Shown here: positions 8,297-17,404 of the stretch, piece after piece
Position numbering within the stretch: position 1 is the first letter of the stretch
Layout of the letters: every line of letters begins with the position of its first letter
Source: Rhizobium favelukesii
GTDB lineage: Bacteria; Pseudomonadota; Alphaproteobacteria; Rhizobiales; Rhizobiaceae
Direction: 5' to 3'
Assembly (NCBI RefSeq): GCF_000577275.2
Contig: NZ_HG916855.1
Location: forward strand, 1,868,031-1,932,030
Length of the DNA: 64,000 nt
Made by a program: the position numbers and the translations under genes
Notes under the pieces: model-generated
The model's input: only the letters and a program-made list of their open reading frames with translations
What the model was told of the DNA's origin: nothing
Databases searched by the model: none

Positions 8297-9661
8297 ATGC
8301 CCATCACCCTTGCGCCTGTTGCCTTGCCGGATTTAGGCCCCCTCTTGACGCAGCCGCAAATCCCGTCGGCGACGTACGCAGCGCGAGCAGACGCAGCCTT
8401 GCAAGCTGCCGGCACCGACTGGCTGGTTGTCTATGCCGATCGCGAGCACTTCGGAAACATCATGCATCTCTCCGGCTTCGAGCCGCGTTTCGAGGAGGCC
8501 CTCCTGCTTCTTGGTCCGGGCGGTCGTCGCGTGATCATCACCGGAAACGAATCCGAGAGCTATACGGCGATTGCCGGTCTTGGCGGCATCGAGGTGCTGC
8601 GCGCGCAGACTTTCAGCCTCATGGGACAGGACCGCAGCCAAAACCCGCGGCTAAGCGATCGGCTGCGCGATGCGGGAATCAAGGCCGGGGATTCTATCGG
8701 CCTGGTCGGCTGGAAATATCTCTCGGCTGAGGAGGACGACGAGTGCGCCCAGAGCTTCTTCGTTCCGCATTTCATCGTTAACGCACTGGGCCGATCGATT
8801 GGTCATTCAGCGCAACTGATCGACGCGACGCCCGTGCTCATGCATCCGGAGACCGGCCATCGCGCGATCGTCGACGTCGATCAACTCGCGGCCTTCGAAT
8901 GGGCCGCCGTGCGCTGCTCGCAGGCGCTCTTCAGGGTCGTTGCCGGTGTTCGGGTGGGAGATACGGAATTCGAGGCTCTGGGTCGCCTCGGCTATGAAGG
9001 GGACCCGGTAAACGTCCACACGATGTTTGCCTCCGTCAGCGAAGGCGAGAACATCATCGGTCTGCGGAGCCCGACCGCGCGCCGCCTGAAGAAGGGAGAT
9101 GGCGTAACGACGGCACTCGGCTATTGGGGAGCGCTGTCTTCCCGCGCCGGCCTCCTCACCGATCATGACGAGGCATTCCTGACGCCCGCAAAGGCCTATT
9201 TCGAAGCCTTGATCACCTGGTATGAGACGGCACATATTGGCGTGACCGGCGGCGATCTGTTTTCCGCGGTCACCGAGAAGCTGAAATCGGCGGGCCTCAA
9301 GTCAGCGCTGAACCCCGGCCACCTTGGCAGTCACGAGGAATGGCTGCATTCGCCAGTACGGCCCGGCTCGATCGAGCGCTTGCGATCCGGCATGCCGTTC
9401 CAGGTCGATGTCATCCCGGTGCCGATGCCAGCCGGTTGGGCCCTCAACTGCGAAGACATGGTGGCCTTTGCGGACGCCAAGCTGCGCGAAGAGATACGCC
9501 AACGCTATCCTGATATGCATGCGCGCATTGCCGCGCGGCGCCGTTTCATGTCAGACAAGCTCGGTGTGGCGCTCTCCGACGACATCCTGCCGCTCTCTTC
9601 CACGCCGCTTTATCTGCCACCATTCTGGCTGCAGTCAGACAAGGTTCTCGTCCGGGAATGA
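8297..9661 (+). CDS. M24 (Xaa-Pro aminopeptidase-like) family protein, active site doubtful
   Basis: A 454-aa cytoplasmic protein with a creatinase-like N-terminal half (ADREHFGNIMHLSGFEPRF, then ALLLLGPGG) and an M24-like C-terminal half (LKKGDGVTTALGYWGAL, NPGHLGSHEEWLHS, then LNCEDMVAFAD). Where metallo-aminopeptidases carry the first Asp-x(10)-Asp metal ligands, this protein has GDGVTTALGYWG, so a full two-metal site is not evident. It may be a non-peptidase hydrolase like creatinase, or inactive. The ATG at 8297 follows GGAGG. It is divergent from the LacI gene and may belong to the same regulon. Its 3' end overlaps the DUF2934 gene on the other strand by 52 bp. Confidence 0.75.
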   Translation: MPITLAPVALPDLGPLLTQPQIPSATYAARADAALQAAGTDWLVVYADREHFGNIMHLSGFEPRFEEALLLLGPGGRRVIITGNESESYTAIAGLGGIEVLRAQTFSLMGQDRSQNPRLSDRLRDAGIKAGDSIGLVGWKYLSAEEDDECAQSFFVPHFIVNALGRSIGHSAQLIDATPVLMHPETGHRAIVDVDQLAAFEWAAVRCSQALFRVVAGVRVGDTEFEALGRLGYEGDPVNVHTMFASVSEGENIIGLRSPTARRLKKGDGVTTALGYWGALSSRAGLLTDHDEAFLTPAKAYFEALITWYETAHIGVTGGDLFSAVTEKLKSAGLKSALNPGHLGSHEEWLHSPVRPGSIERLRSGMPFQVDVIPVPMPAGWALNCEDMVAFADAKLREEIRQRYPDMHARIAARRRFMSDKLGVALSDDILPLSSTPLYLPPFWLQSDKVLVRE

Positions 9662-9912
9662 TCAGACGCTTTTCGTTTGTCAGCGGCAACATCGTTGCCG
9701 TCCTCAACGTCTATCGAACGCATCAGTTTGCCCATCGCCCGGAGGCGCTCGACAAGGTCGCTGCCGTCAACGGAGGCGCGGGCAAGCTCGAGTTGCTGAT
9801 ATTCGCGTGCCGCTTGCTGCCAATGGTCGCCGCTGCGACCCTCCGGCCGCCCTTCGGCTTCCCAGAGCCCATAAGCGCGCTGATTGATCCAGTCGTCCTT
9901 ATTGCGTGACAT
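9610..9912 (-). CDS. DUF2934 domain protein
   Basis: A 100-aa protein whose N-terminus has the DUF2934 hallmark: ex-helical WINQRAYGLWEAEGRPEG followed by a HWQQAAREY-like stretch. The family is small, common in rhizobia and of unknown function. The C-terminal 30 residues are low in conserved features and run tail-to-tail 52 bp into the M24-like gene, so the stop may have moved. It is single and monocistronic. Confidence 0.8.
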   Translation of the reverse strand: MSRNKDDWINQRAYGLWEAEGRPEGRSGDHWQQAAREYQQLELARASVDGSDLVERLRAMGKLMRSIDVEDGNDVAADKRKASDHSRTRTLSDCSQNGGR

Positions 9913-10028
9913 GCCAACCCCCAGCCGTGAAGGAATGTATCGTCTTCTTCAGGCTGACAAATCGGCATTACCGAGTGGTTACCGCAGTGCGGAAATTTTG
10001 ATCTGCTGTTCGATATATTTTCCGCCGA

Positions 10029-10442
10029 TCAGGACCGCTTCAACGCGCGGCGGCGTTCGGCGATCTCGACAATGATCCCGTCGGGGTCGCGAAGGAATGC
10101 GACCCTGTCAAGCATTTCCGAGTTGACCGCAGGGCGTGGCCTCTCCCTGATCTCGACGCCTGCCGCTTTCAACGTCGCAAAGCTTTCGTCGACGCTTTCG
10201 ACAAGGAAGGTAACATGCAGGACGCCTGATGTGGCCGGCGGCAGGTCAGGGGCACGCGCCGCGCCTGCGGGCGGGGCGAAGATCTCCAGCATGCCGCCGC
10301 CGGCATCGAGGAAAGCCACTTCCGTGCCATTGGCCATGGTCTTGCGCAGATGAAGGCGCAGGCCGAGAAGGTCGCAATAGAAGGCAAGCGACCGCTCCAT
10401 GTCGCCGGTCACCATGCCGACATGCTCGAAGCCTTTCACCAT
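10029..10442 (-). CDS. VOC-family (glyoxalase/dioxygenase fold) protein
   Basis: A 137-aa vicinal-oxygen-chelate protein. Two beta-alpha-beta-beta-beta units are visible: KGFEHVGMVTGDMERSLAFY with a metal-ligand type histidine and later EVAFLDAGGGMLEIF, then VLHVTFLVESVDESFATL and VAFLRDPDGIIVEIAE. The ATG at 10442 is chosen because the fold starts there; upstream in-frame codons have no resemblance to the family. It is 7 bp downstream of a Gfo/Idh gene and closes a three-gene operon, so it may act on the same compound, for example as an isomerase or lyase. Confidence 0.87.
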   Translation of the reverse strand: MVKGFEHVGMVTGDMERSLAFYCDLLGLRLHLRKTMANGTEVAFLDAGGGMLEIFAPPAGAARAPDLPPATSGVLHVTFLVESVDESFATLKAAGVEIRERPRPAVNSEMLDRVAFLRDPDGIIVEIAERRRALKRS

Positions 10443-10449
10443 TTTCGCC

Positions 10450-11547
10450 TCAGGCCCCAGCGGCCTGGCGTCGCTCTTCTTCCGGCAGCCAGGAATGGTA
10501 GAGCGGATGATCCGAGAGGATCGGCAGTTTCGTCGGCACGCCGGTGCGCTGCGAATGATAGGCGGCAGTGACAAGCTCAAGCGAGTTGCGGGCATCTTCC
10601 AACGTCACCGGCGGCTGGCCGCCGGTCGTCAGCGCATGGTGGAAGAGTTCGAACTGTCTGGTATAGCCGTCTTCCTTGACGACATAGCCGGCAAGTGCGT
10701 CATCCACGCGCTTCTGATGTGCCTCCGTGCCGGCAATGAAGGTCCAAGGGTCGCGACCCATCGTGTAGGGCTCGACAATACTCTCGACGACGAGATCGGA
10801 GAAGCAGAACCGCAGACGAGAGATCTCCTTGCGGGAGCCGAGCGTCATCGACAGCGTCGCCAGCGAACCGTTCTTCATCTTCACCGACAATGCCGCCGTA
10901 TCCTCGACCTGGATCGGATTTACCAGCGTCGCCCCGTAGGAGAAGATCTCGGCACATGCGCCATGCACATAGTTCAGCATGTCGTGCGCGTGGATTGCGT
11001 GGCCAAGCAGGCCGCCACCGAACTCGGTCGCCCATTTTCCCCGCCACGGGACGGCATAATAATCCGCGCCGCGCCACCAGTGGGTCTCGATCGTGGTCAG
11101 GAACGGAGTGCCGGTTAGGCCGAGATCGATCAGCATCTTCAGTTTCTGGAGTCCGGAACCATAGCGATACTGGAAGATCGGCATGAGCCTGGGGCCCTCG
11201 GCGCGCGCGACGATACGGGCCATCTCGTCCACTTCGGCGATCGAACCGAACAGCGGCTTTTCGCAGATGACGTGCTTTCCGGCCTCGATCGCCTTGCGGC
11301 ACAGTGCGAAGTGCGAACCTGGCGGCGTGCAGATGTCGATGATGTCGAGATCGGAGCGAGCAATCATCGTCTCGGCATCCTGCGTGTATTCTGGAACACC
11401 GAACTCTTCGCAAAGCGCAGCGCCGCGGTCCTCGTCCAAAGAGCAGACAACAGCAACGTCAAACATTTCCTTGTTCCAGGAAAAGCCAGACAGGTGGCGC
11501 GAGGCGATTCCCGCTCCGATGACGCCGACGCGAAACTTCTTGGACAT
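10450..11547 (-). CDS. Gfo/Idh/MocA-family oxidoreductase
   Basis: A 365-aa NAD(P)-dependent sugar or cyclitol dehydrogenase. The Rossmann motif FRVGVIGAGIASRHL is at the N-terminus, the family motif EKP appears in HVICEKPLF, and the substrate-side region has GGGLLGHAIHAHDMLNY with the histidines expected near the active site. The ATG at 11547 has GAGGAA upstream. It lies 10 bp after a second Gfo/Idh gene and 7 bp before a VOC gene. Two such dehydrogenases side by side usually work on the same polyol or its keto form; the substrate is unknown. Confidence 0.9.
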   Translation of the reverse strand: MSKKFRVGVIGAGIASRHLSGFSWNKEMFDVAVVCSLDEDRGAALCEEFGVPEYTQDAETMIARSDLDIIDICTPPGSHFALCRKAIEAGKHVICEKPLFGSIAEVDEMARIVARAEGPRLMPIFQYRYGSGLQKLKMLIDLGLTGTPFLTTIETHWWRGADYYAVPWRGKWATEFGGGLLGHAIHAHDMLNYVHGACAEIFSYGATLVNPIQVEDTAALSVKMKNGSLATLSMTLGSRKEISRLRFCFSDLVVESIVEPYTMGRDPWTFIAGTEAHQKRVDDALAGYVVKEDGYTRQFELFHHALTTGGQPPVTLEDARNSLELVTAAYHSQRTGVPTKLPILSDHPLYHSWLPEEERRQAAGA

Positions 11548-11557
11548 GGTGGCTTCC

Positions 11558-12568
11558 TCAGCGATGACCCAGGCGCGCGGCCCTTGATTGTGCTGCGAGC
11601 GAAAGGCGGCAGACCTCGTAGACATGAGCCTGGGTCATCGCCGTCTGGCTGCGCTCGCGCACGTCGGCAGCAAAGGCATCGAAATAGTCGAGCCTCTCGC
11701 CGCTGCAATCGATGTGCGTCATCTCCTTGCCGTTGACGAGGAACAGGTGGTCCTTGCCGGGGCGTCCGGCGATGTCGATATACTTGCGCAATTCGATATA
11801 GCCGTCGGTACCGAGAATAGTCAGGCGGCCATCGCCCCAGGTCGGCAGCGCTTCCGGCGTGAACCAGTCGACGCGCACGTAGCCCGAGGCCTTGTCCGAA
11901 CGCAGCAGGACTTCGCCGAAGTCCTGGAAGGCGGGCCTGTCGGGCATCCCGAAATTGCCGACCGAGCTTGCCACGACCTCGCCGCTCGTCGAACCCGTAT
12001 AGAAGAGAAACTGGTCAACCTGGTGCGAAGCGATGTCGACAATGATGCCGCCGAATTTTTCCGGATCGAAGAACCAGTCCGGCCGCGTCGGCAGTTGCAG
12101 CCTGTGGGGTCCGATGCCGAGCGTCTGGATGACCGTGCCGATCGCCCCGGCGTTGACGAGCTTGCCAGCCTTGACGGCTGACCGCACGCAATGACGCTCG
12201 GAAAAGCAGATCGAAAAGATGCGGCCGGTCTCGGTGACAGTCCGCTTCACCTCTTCGAGCTGAGCAAACGTCGTCACACCGGGCTTGTCGGTCATCACGT
12301 CCTTGCCGGCCTTCATGGCGCGAATGGCCAGGCCTGCGCGGTCACGAGGGATCGCAGCAATGCAGATGACGTCGATCGACGGATCGGCGAAAATCGTCTC
12401 GCGGTCGATCTGTGGCGCACCCGGATAGGTTCTCTGGAAAGCTTCCAACAGCGCCGGCACGGATGTCTGCGGGCAATAGCCGACGAATTCTGCACCGGCC
12501 GCGAGCAGGCCCTTCACGTGATCGAACGTGTGTCCATGATCGATCCCGACGACCGCAAATCTCAACAT
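11558..12568 (-). CDS. Gfo/Idh/MocA-family oxidoreductase
   Basis: A 336-aa protein beginning MLRFAVVGIDHGHTFDHV. The first glycine-rich loop is the variant VGIDHGH instead of GxGxxG, and the usual EKP is TDKPGV. The C-terminal part keeps GGIIVDIASHQVDQFLFY. These differences resemble the sub-group of predicted dehydrogenases with relaxed cofactor loops. The ATG at 12568 follows GAGGAGG at about 11 bp. It is the first gene of the operon 12568 to 10029 with a second dehydrogenase and a VOC protein. Confidence 0.87.
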   Translation of the reverse strand: MLRFAVVGIDHGHTFDHVKGLLAAGAEFVGYCPQTSVPALLEAFQRTYPGAPQIDRETIFADPSIDVICIAAIPRDRAGLAIRAMKAGKDVMTDKPGVTTFAQLEEVKRTVTETGRIFSICFSERHCVRSAVKAGKLVNAGAIGTVIQTLGIGPHRLQLPTRPDWFFDPEKFGGIIVDIASHQVDQFLFYTGSTSGEVVASSVGNFGMPDRPAFQDFGEVLLRSDKASGYVRVDWFTPEALPTWGDGRLTILGTDGYIELRKYIDIAGRPGKDHLFLVNGKEMTHIDCSGERLDYFDAFAADVRERSQTAMTQAHVYEVCRLSLAAQSRAARLGHR

Positions 12569-12978
12569 AACAGCAATGCCTCCTCGGAAGTTCCTCGCGC
12601 CCGCGTTTGAGTCTTTGGGCGATCTCCTGATGTCGAACAGACAGCGAAACCTGGAGGCTGTCAAGCTTGGATGGATGGCTGTATACCCGGTTATTCCTCT
12701 TAAGATAATGATATTGCTTAGTAAACACTTGTATCTAAATAGTTATTTAATGGGTCGGCCGGTTTTTTGAGGCACCCCGCTTGCATAGTCGTGACCTGAC
12801 CCTTTCAAGACCTTCCGGAGCCGAATTCTCTTCTGGGAAGCCGACATGGGCCGGAACCAGCAGTCGTGACCCTAAGCGGAAGATCATCGACACGGGTAAC
12901 CGGCTCTACTAACTTGATGAACCACCGGTTGCCGGCTTCATGCGGACGCGGCGTGCTACTCTGCCAACAGAGGGAATC
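12569..12978. other. Intergenic region between the Gfo/Idh operon and the cupin gene
   Basis: Divergent promoter region of about 410 bp. Bases 12690-12765 are clearly more AT-rich than the rest and probably hold the operon promoter. No recognisable operator, RNA or gene was seen. Confidence 0.4.
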
Positions 12979-13368
12979 ATGCAGATTATCGATCATAACC
13001 TTCAGCCGACAGAGGAGTGGCGTCCCGGCGTGTTGACCAGAATGCGCGTTTCTGCGGTCACCGAGGCAGCCACGCTCTGCATATTCGAACAGTGGGTCGC
13101 ACCAGGAAGTGGCACACGTACTCACACCCATCCCGTCGAGGAAGTCTTGACCGTTCTGGAAGGCCAAGCCGAGCTGTGGTTGGATGATGAACGAGAAACA
13201 GTATCGACGGGACAATCAGTCATCGTGCCGGCCGGCAGCTGGCATGGCTTTCGTAATACCGGAAGCGCGACATTGCACATGCAGGCCATACTGGCCGCGC
13301 CAACCTTCGAGGCCTCTTTCGAGGGGCAGCCGGAAGTGACGAGGCATTGGGCTGCCGCAAAAGCGTAA
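12979..13368 (+). CDS. Single-domain cupin protein
   Basis: A 129-aa protein with one cupin barrel: TRTHTHPVEEVLTVLEGQAE supplies the H-x-H-x(4)-E-x(6)-G motif, and VPAGSWHGFRNTG supplies the second histidine, so a metal site is complete. The ATG at 12979 follows AGAGGGAA. Small cupins of this type may be isomerases, dioxygenases or sensors; nothing near it defines a substrate. Confidence 0.87.
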   Translation: MQIIDHNLQPTEEWRPGVLTRMRVSAVTEAATLCIFEQWVAPGSGTRTHTHPVEEVLTVLEGQAELWLDDERETVSTGQSVIVPAGSWHGFRNTGSATLHMQAILAAPTFEASFEGQPEVTRHWAAAKA

Positions 13369-13486
13369 CACCCGCCGTCTTGACGACCGGAATGGGTCGA
13401 ACTTGTGTAAAAACGCCGCGCCTGGCTCCAATCTGATCCGTGGATCGTGTACTGTGACGAGACGTCGGGATCGGAGATCAGCGGAT

Positions 13487-14476
13487 ATGGGCGAGGAGGG
13501 CTTGGCTGAAATCTCAGCCCGATATATTCGCTTCGCCGATACGGAGGCTCACGGTCGGTCGCCGCTATACGAGGAGTTGGCTCGTGCGGTCGCTGGGGAC
13601 CGGGAAACACTCGGCTTCCTGTCGACCCTCCCGGACGTGAAGCGGCAACCGAACCTTCTGCTCGCCGCGGTGCGTCACCTGTTCGGCACGCCGACAGGAT
13701 GGAACGAGTTTCGCCAGGTGCTTCAGGCTAATGCCGACGCTATCCGCTCACTAATGCTCGAGCGCTCGACGCAAACCAACGAGCCGGGAAGGTGCGCCAC
13801 ATTACTCCCCGTACTGGCGCGCTTGCCGCAGCCGCTGGCCCTCCTGGAGGTCGGGACTTCCGCAGGCCTGTGCCTCATGCCCGACCTCTACAGCTACGAT
13901 TACGGGCGCAAGGCGATCCGCGCACCCGCGATGGCCGCGGAGCCGCCTGTCTTCCGATGTTCCGCCAGTGAGACAACGCCGATGCCTGCGGCCGCACCGC
14001 AGGTCGTCTGGCGGGCAGGACTGGACCTGAGCCCGATCGATGCTTCGGACCCCTCGCAAGTCGCATGGCTTGAGACGCTGGTCTGGCCAGAGCAGACGGC
14101 GCGGCTCGCCAATCTGCGGGCGGCCGTAAAAATCGCTGCCACGGTCAAGCCCCGAGTGCTGAAGGGCGACCTGCGCGGCAGCGACCTAGTGCGGCTCTGC
14201 AGCGAAGCTCCAAAGGATGCTACCCTCGTCGTCTTTCACACAGCCGTCCTCGACTATGTTTCCGACCCCGCAGACAGAGAGGCTTTCGCTGAGCAGGTGA
14301 TGCGTCTCTCTCCCTATTGGGTATCGAACGAGTTCCCTCGCGTATTCCCGTGCATCGCCACGTGCGCCGGAAAAAGCCGGCCGCCAGGCCGCTTTCTCCT
14401 ATCTGTGAACGGCTCCCCTGTCGCTTGGACCGACCCGCATGGCGCCTCGCTCGAATGGATCGCGGACGAGGCGTAG
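13487..14476 (+). CDS. DUF2332 family protein
   Basis: A 329-aa cytoplasmic protein with family landmarks: SPLYEELARAVAGD near the start, PNLLLAAVRHLFG, then LALLEVGTSAGLCLMPDLYSY, and late FHTAVLDYVS and FLLSVNGSPVAWTDPHG. The LLEVGTSAGL stretch looks like a nucleotide or SAM-binding loop, so a methyltransferase-like fold is possible. The ATG at 13487 is preferred over upstream codons because similarity begins there. It stands alone, with a VOC remnant downstream. Confidence 0.82.
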   Translation: MGEEGLAEISARYIRFADTEAHGRSPLYEELARAVAGDRETLGFLSTLPDVKRQPNLLLAAVRHLFGTPTGWNEFRQVLQANADAIRSLMLERSTQTNEPGRCATLLPVLARLPQPLALLEVGTSAGLCLMPDLYSYDYGRKAIRAPAMAAEPPVFRCSASETTPMPAAAPQVVWRAGLDLSPIDASDPSQVAWLETLVWPEQTARLANLRAAVKIAATVKPRVLKGDLRGSDLVRLCSEAPKDATLVVFHTAVLDYVSDPADREAFAEQVMRLSPYWVSNEFPRVFPCIATCAGKSRPPGRFLLSVNGSPVAWTDPHGASLEWIADEA

Positions 14477-14573
14477 GCGGCTGGCAATGACAACGTCTCC
14501 AAACCGCTCGCCAGAGGTCAGCTATACGTTCCGACTCGAGCCGTTGCGCGAAGGGCAGCTTTGAGGGAGCGCC

Positions 14574-14906
14574 ATGAAGGTCGCCTTATGGCGCGTCCCG
14601 CTGGTTCAGGCACCTGAGCCGCAGAACGGCCGAAATGAGCGTCGCCCGACACCGCCGCAGCCACGAGGTAGCGGTCGAGCTGGGACGCGTGGCTGCTGGC
14701 GATCTGGCGACGGTCTCAGCGCTCATGCCTCAGTTGGCATCGCGATCTGGTTTGGCTGCGACGACGCTGACGAATTGCACGCTCATCTGTGCGAGCGCGA
14801 CGTGCGGATAGCTTTCCCACCGAGGGACAATCCGTTCGGACGCTATTTCGCCTTCGTCGATCCATTTGGCTATACGATAACTGCGCATACCCTCTCAACA
14901 AAGTAA
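14574..14906 (+). pseudogene. VOC-family remnant
   Basis: The last about 55 codons encode a glyoxalase-fold C-terminus (VGIAIWFGCDDADELHAHL, then FGRYFAFVDPFGYTI). The first half in this frame (many Pro, Arg and Gly) has no resemblance to the family, and no complete VOC N-terminus is visible in the other frames. The gene is most likely 5'-degraded or frameshifted. From the end of this remnant to 15201 no gene was seen. Confidence 0.5.
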
Positions 14907-15201
14907 CTGAAACGGCGTCCGTATTGCGCGATATTTCAATTTCGGTCACGGCAAGAAGGCGGTCCAGATGGACCCGCCACTGTTCCGCGTTCTCGCCAAT
15001 CAGATACGAGTGATCGGTCTGAGCCGACCGACCACCCCTTGGCGGGAAGCGGACCCTTTGGGTCTAGGTGCATGACATGCCAACAGGCTGTTAGCGTCGA
15101 CCGAGGCAATCCTATCGAAGGGTGGGGCCGGACCCCTAGAAAGCGCAGACAGCCAATGACCGCAATTGGACCTCGAGAAAGCGCGTCTTAATCAATGTCG
15201 G

Positions 15202-16110
15202 TCACCGCGATGCGGCCAGCATGACGTCCGCACCGTCCATGACATAGGTCGCATAGCGATGGTCGCGGATCAGGCTTATCTTTTGCCCCAGCCATTCGAG
15301 CAGCATGAAATATGAAGGACCGCCCGACGGTTCGGCTGATACCAGCAATATCTCCCGGCCTTCCAGCCAAGCCGGTTCGATCCTGACCCGCGGATATTCG
15401 GCATAATAGGTGAAAAATCGACCGACGTCGGCGGCACCAGAGATTTCCGGCCGTCGCGCCTGACGAAGCCGAACATCCTGCGCCAGCATGCGACGCAAAG
15501 CGTCCCAGTCTCGGGCGTTGAAGAGCGCTGCAAAGTTCAGGACCTCGGGACTCGGCGGTGGCGGAATCTCGGACCGTACGTTGGAGATGGCGCGCAATCT
15601 CGCCCGACCGCGCGACAGATGGGCCTTGACGGCATCGACACTCAGTTCCAGCAGCGCTGCGATGTCCGCAAGTGACTCTCCCAACACATCCTTGAGGATC
15701 ACCGCGCTGCGTTGCGGCACCGGCAATTCTGCAAAGTGGCTCAGGGCGACCCGCACCGCGTCCTGCTGGATCAGCGCGTCCTCCGGACCGACGACGCTGA
15801 TATCGGCCAGATCGAAAGCCATCTCAAGGGGCTCCGATCGGAGCGTACTGCGCTGGCGCAAGGCATCTATGGCTCGATTGTGGACAATGCGAAATAGCCA
15901 GGGTCGCAGCGGCGTGCCCGGAGGGATCGAGCCAGCCGTCGCAAATACCCTGGCAAACGCGTCCTGAATCACATCCTCGCCGTCGATCACCGAACCCACC
16001 AGACGGGCAGCATAGCGGTGCAGTTCGGGGCGAAGCGCGTCCGCTTCCCTGGCCAGGGCTACGAGCAGAGTTTTCCTCTCTTCGTCTTCGAGAGCAGCGT
16101 CTTGTGTCAT
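15202..16110 (-). CDS. ECF sigma factor with SnoaL-like C-terminal domain (ECF41-like)
   Basis: A 302-aa sigma-70 family factor. Region 2 contains DVIQDAFARVFAT and PWLFRIVHNRAID; region 4 contains LPVPQRSAVILKDVLGESL and the recognition helix ELSVDAVKAHLSRG. The last about 100 residues (PEVLNFAALFNARDWDAL, then DVGRFFTYYAEYPRVRI) are a SnoaL/NTF2-like extension, as in the ECF41 group, where the extension replaces an anti-sigma factor. The ATG overlaps the stop of the upstream SDR gene as ATGA, so translation is coupled. In ECF41 systems the partner gene is often an oxidoreductase or CMD protein and is the target; here the SDR fits. Confidence 0.85.
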   Translation of the reverse strand: MTQDAALEDEERKTLLVALAREADALRPELHRYAARLVGSVIDGEDVIQDAFARVFATAGSIPPGTPLRPWLFRIVHNRAIDALRQRSTLRSEPLEMAFDLADISVVGPEDALIQQDAVRVALSHFAELPVPQRSAVILKDVLGESLADIAALLELSVDAVKAHLSRGRARLRAISNVRSEIPPPPSPEVLNFAALFNARDWDALRRMLAQDVRLRQARRPEISGAADVGRFFTYYAEYPRVRIEPAWLEGREILLVSAEPSGGPSYFMLLEWLGQKISLIRDHRYATYVMDGADVMLAASR

Positions 16111-16850
16111 TCGATGACCGTCACACCCGTATCCCCACGCACCGCGTAGACCACGGCCTCGGCGAGGCCCGTCCTGCCGATCAGGTCGGCGACCATATCG
16201 CCAAAAGCCCGCGGCGTCATGTCTGGCCAGGTGGCGGCCTGTTCGGCGAATGTCCGACCCGCCGCCGCGGCATAGGCCGCGATGCCGGTATCGCCCACAC
16301 CGGTACCGGCGAACATCTGCCGTGGAACGATGACCCGGAAGCGCAGACCCAGGCCGAGTTCCGCCGACAGGCCCTCGGCATATTTTGCAATGAACCACTG
16401 CGCGCGCTTGGCTCCCGCATAACCGCCCGATAGCGGCGACCCTTGCACGGCGGCTCCGCTGGAGACCAGGACGACAAGCCCGCCCGGCGTCATCGGCAAC
16501 GTCAGAGCAGCCTGTATCCAGTGCAGCGCGGCCTTGACGTCCACATTCCAGTTGGTCGTGAATGCCTCCCAGCCAATCCGGTCGATCCGTTCCATGGGCG
16601 GTTCCACACCAGCATTCATGATGACGAGATCTGGTCGCGTCTGCTCCATGATCCGCCATGCCGCGTCGACATCGGTTGCATCAGCCGATATGGCGGTGAC
16701 GGTCGATTGCTCGCCTGGCCCCTGCACGGCAGCCGCGTTTCGGGCTACCACGGTGACTTCGGCCGCGCGAACCACAAATGCTTCGGCGAGCCCCCTCCCC
16801 AAGCCGCGGCTCCCGCCGACAACCACGATTCGCTTTCCTTCCAGATCCAT
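16107..16850 (-). CDS. Short-chain dehydrogenase/reductase (SDR)
   Basis: A 247-aa classical SDR: VVVGGSRGLGRGLA binds NAD(P), VIMNAG follows beta-4, and the catalytic serine and Y-x(3)-K occur in LVSSGAAVQGSPLSGGYAGAK. All key residues are present. It is the first gene of a two-gene operon with the ECF sigma factor, overlapping by 4 bp. The substrate is not evident. Confidence 0.9.
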   Translation of the reverse strand: MDLEGKRIVVVGGSRGLGRGLAEAFVVRAAEVTVVARNAAAVQGPGEQSTVTAISADATDVDAAWRIMEQTRPDLVIMNAGVEPPMERIDRIGWEAFTTNWNVDVKAALHWIQAALTLPMTPGGLVVLVSSGAAVQGSPLSGGYAGAKRAQWFIAKYAEGLSAELGLGLRFRVIVPRQMFAGTGVGDTGIAAYAAAAGRTFAEQAATWPDMTPRAFGDMVADLIGRTGLAEAVVYAVRGDTGVTVIE

Positions 16851-17404
16851 CTCTCAGTCCTCATTTTGGTCGGATTCGACCGCTCGACGACGGTCGCAAC
16901 AACGACGTTCCAACGAGGTGAAAAGAGTCATCGCCAACAGCGATTTGCGGAGGCCAGCGTCTAAAAGTCTGACTCGGCCGAAATTCGACGGTGATCGATT
17001 TCGGACTAGAACGGATCAACACAGACCAGCGAGTACGGCTTGATCCTGCGATGCCCACTTCGTGGACAGACACAACGGAGGTCTTATCTTGGTGGCTTTG
17101 GTGATGTTCCCAGGACGGCAGCAAACGGCAACTTCGCGCCGCGAAGCCGCCGTCGCTCTCCCCTACGCTGGTGGCAATTGCTACCGGATAGCGGAAATGT
17201 GTTCGCAACAAGTCTCAACTAGAAATCATGCCCGAACCACGGTTGGCGGAATCTTCGACCACGCCGGAATCACCTGCTGGATCCCACATCGACACCATCA
17301 ACGCGATCGACGACGGCCTTCACAGGCGAGCGCGAACCGGCGTTCAACAGTTTGGCACGAGGAATGCATGGTATTCTTCACAGGTTCCTTTGTTTGGAGG
17401 GAAA
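16851..17404. other. Intergenic region, SDR to 103-aa hypothetical gene
   Basis: About 550 bp with no gene, RNA or clear terminator that I can support. Open frames here have atypical composition and no family resemblance. Promoters for the SDR/sigma operon (minus) and for the gene at 17405 (plus) are expected; no clear ECF-type -35/-10 pair was identified with confidence. Confidence 0.35.
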
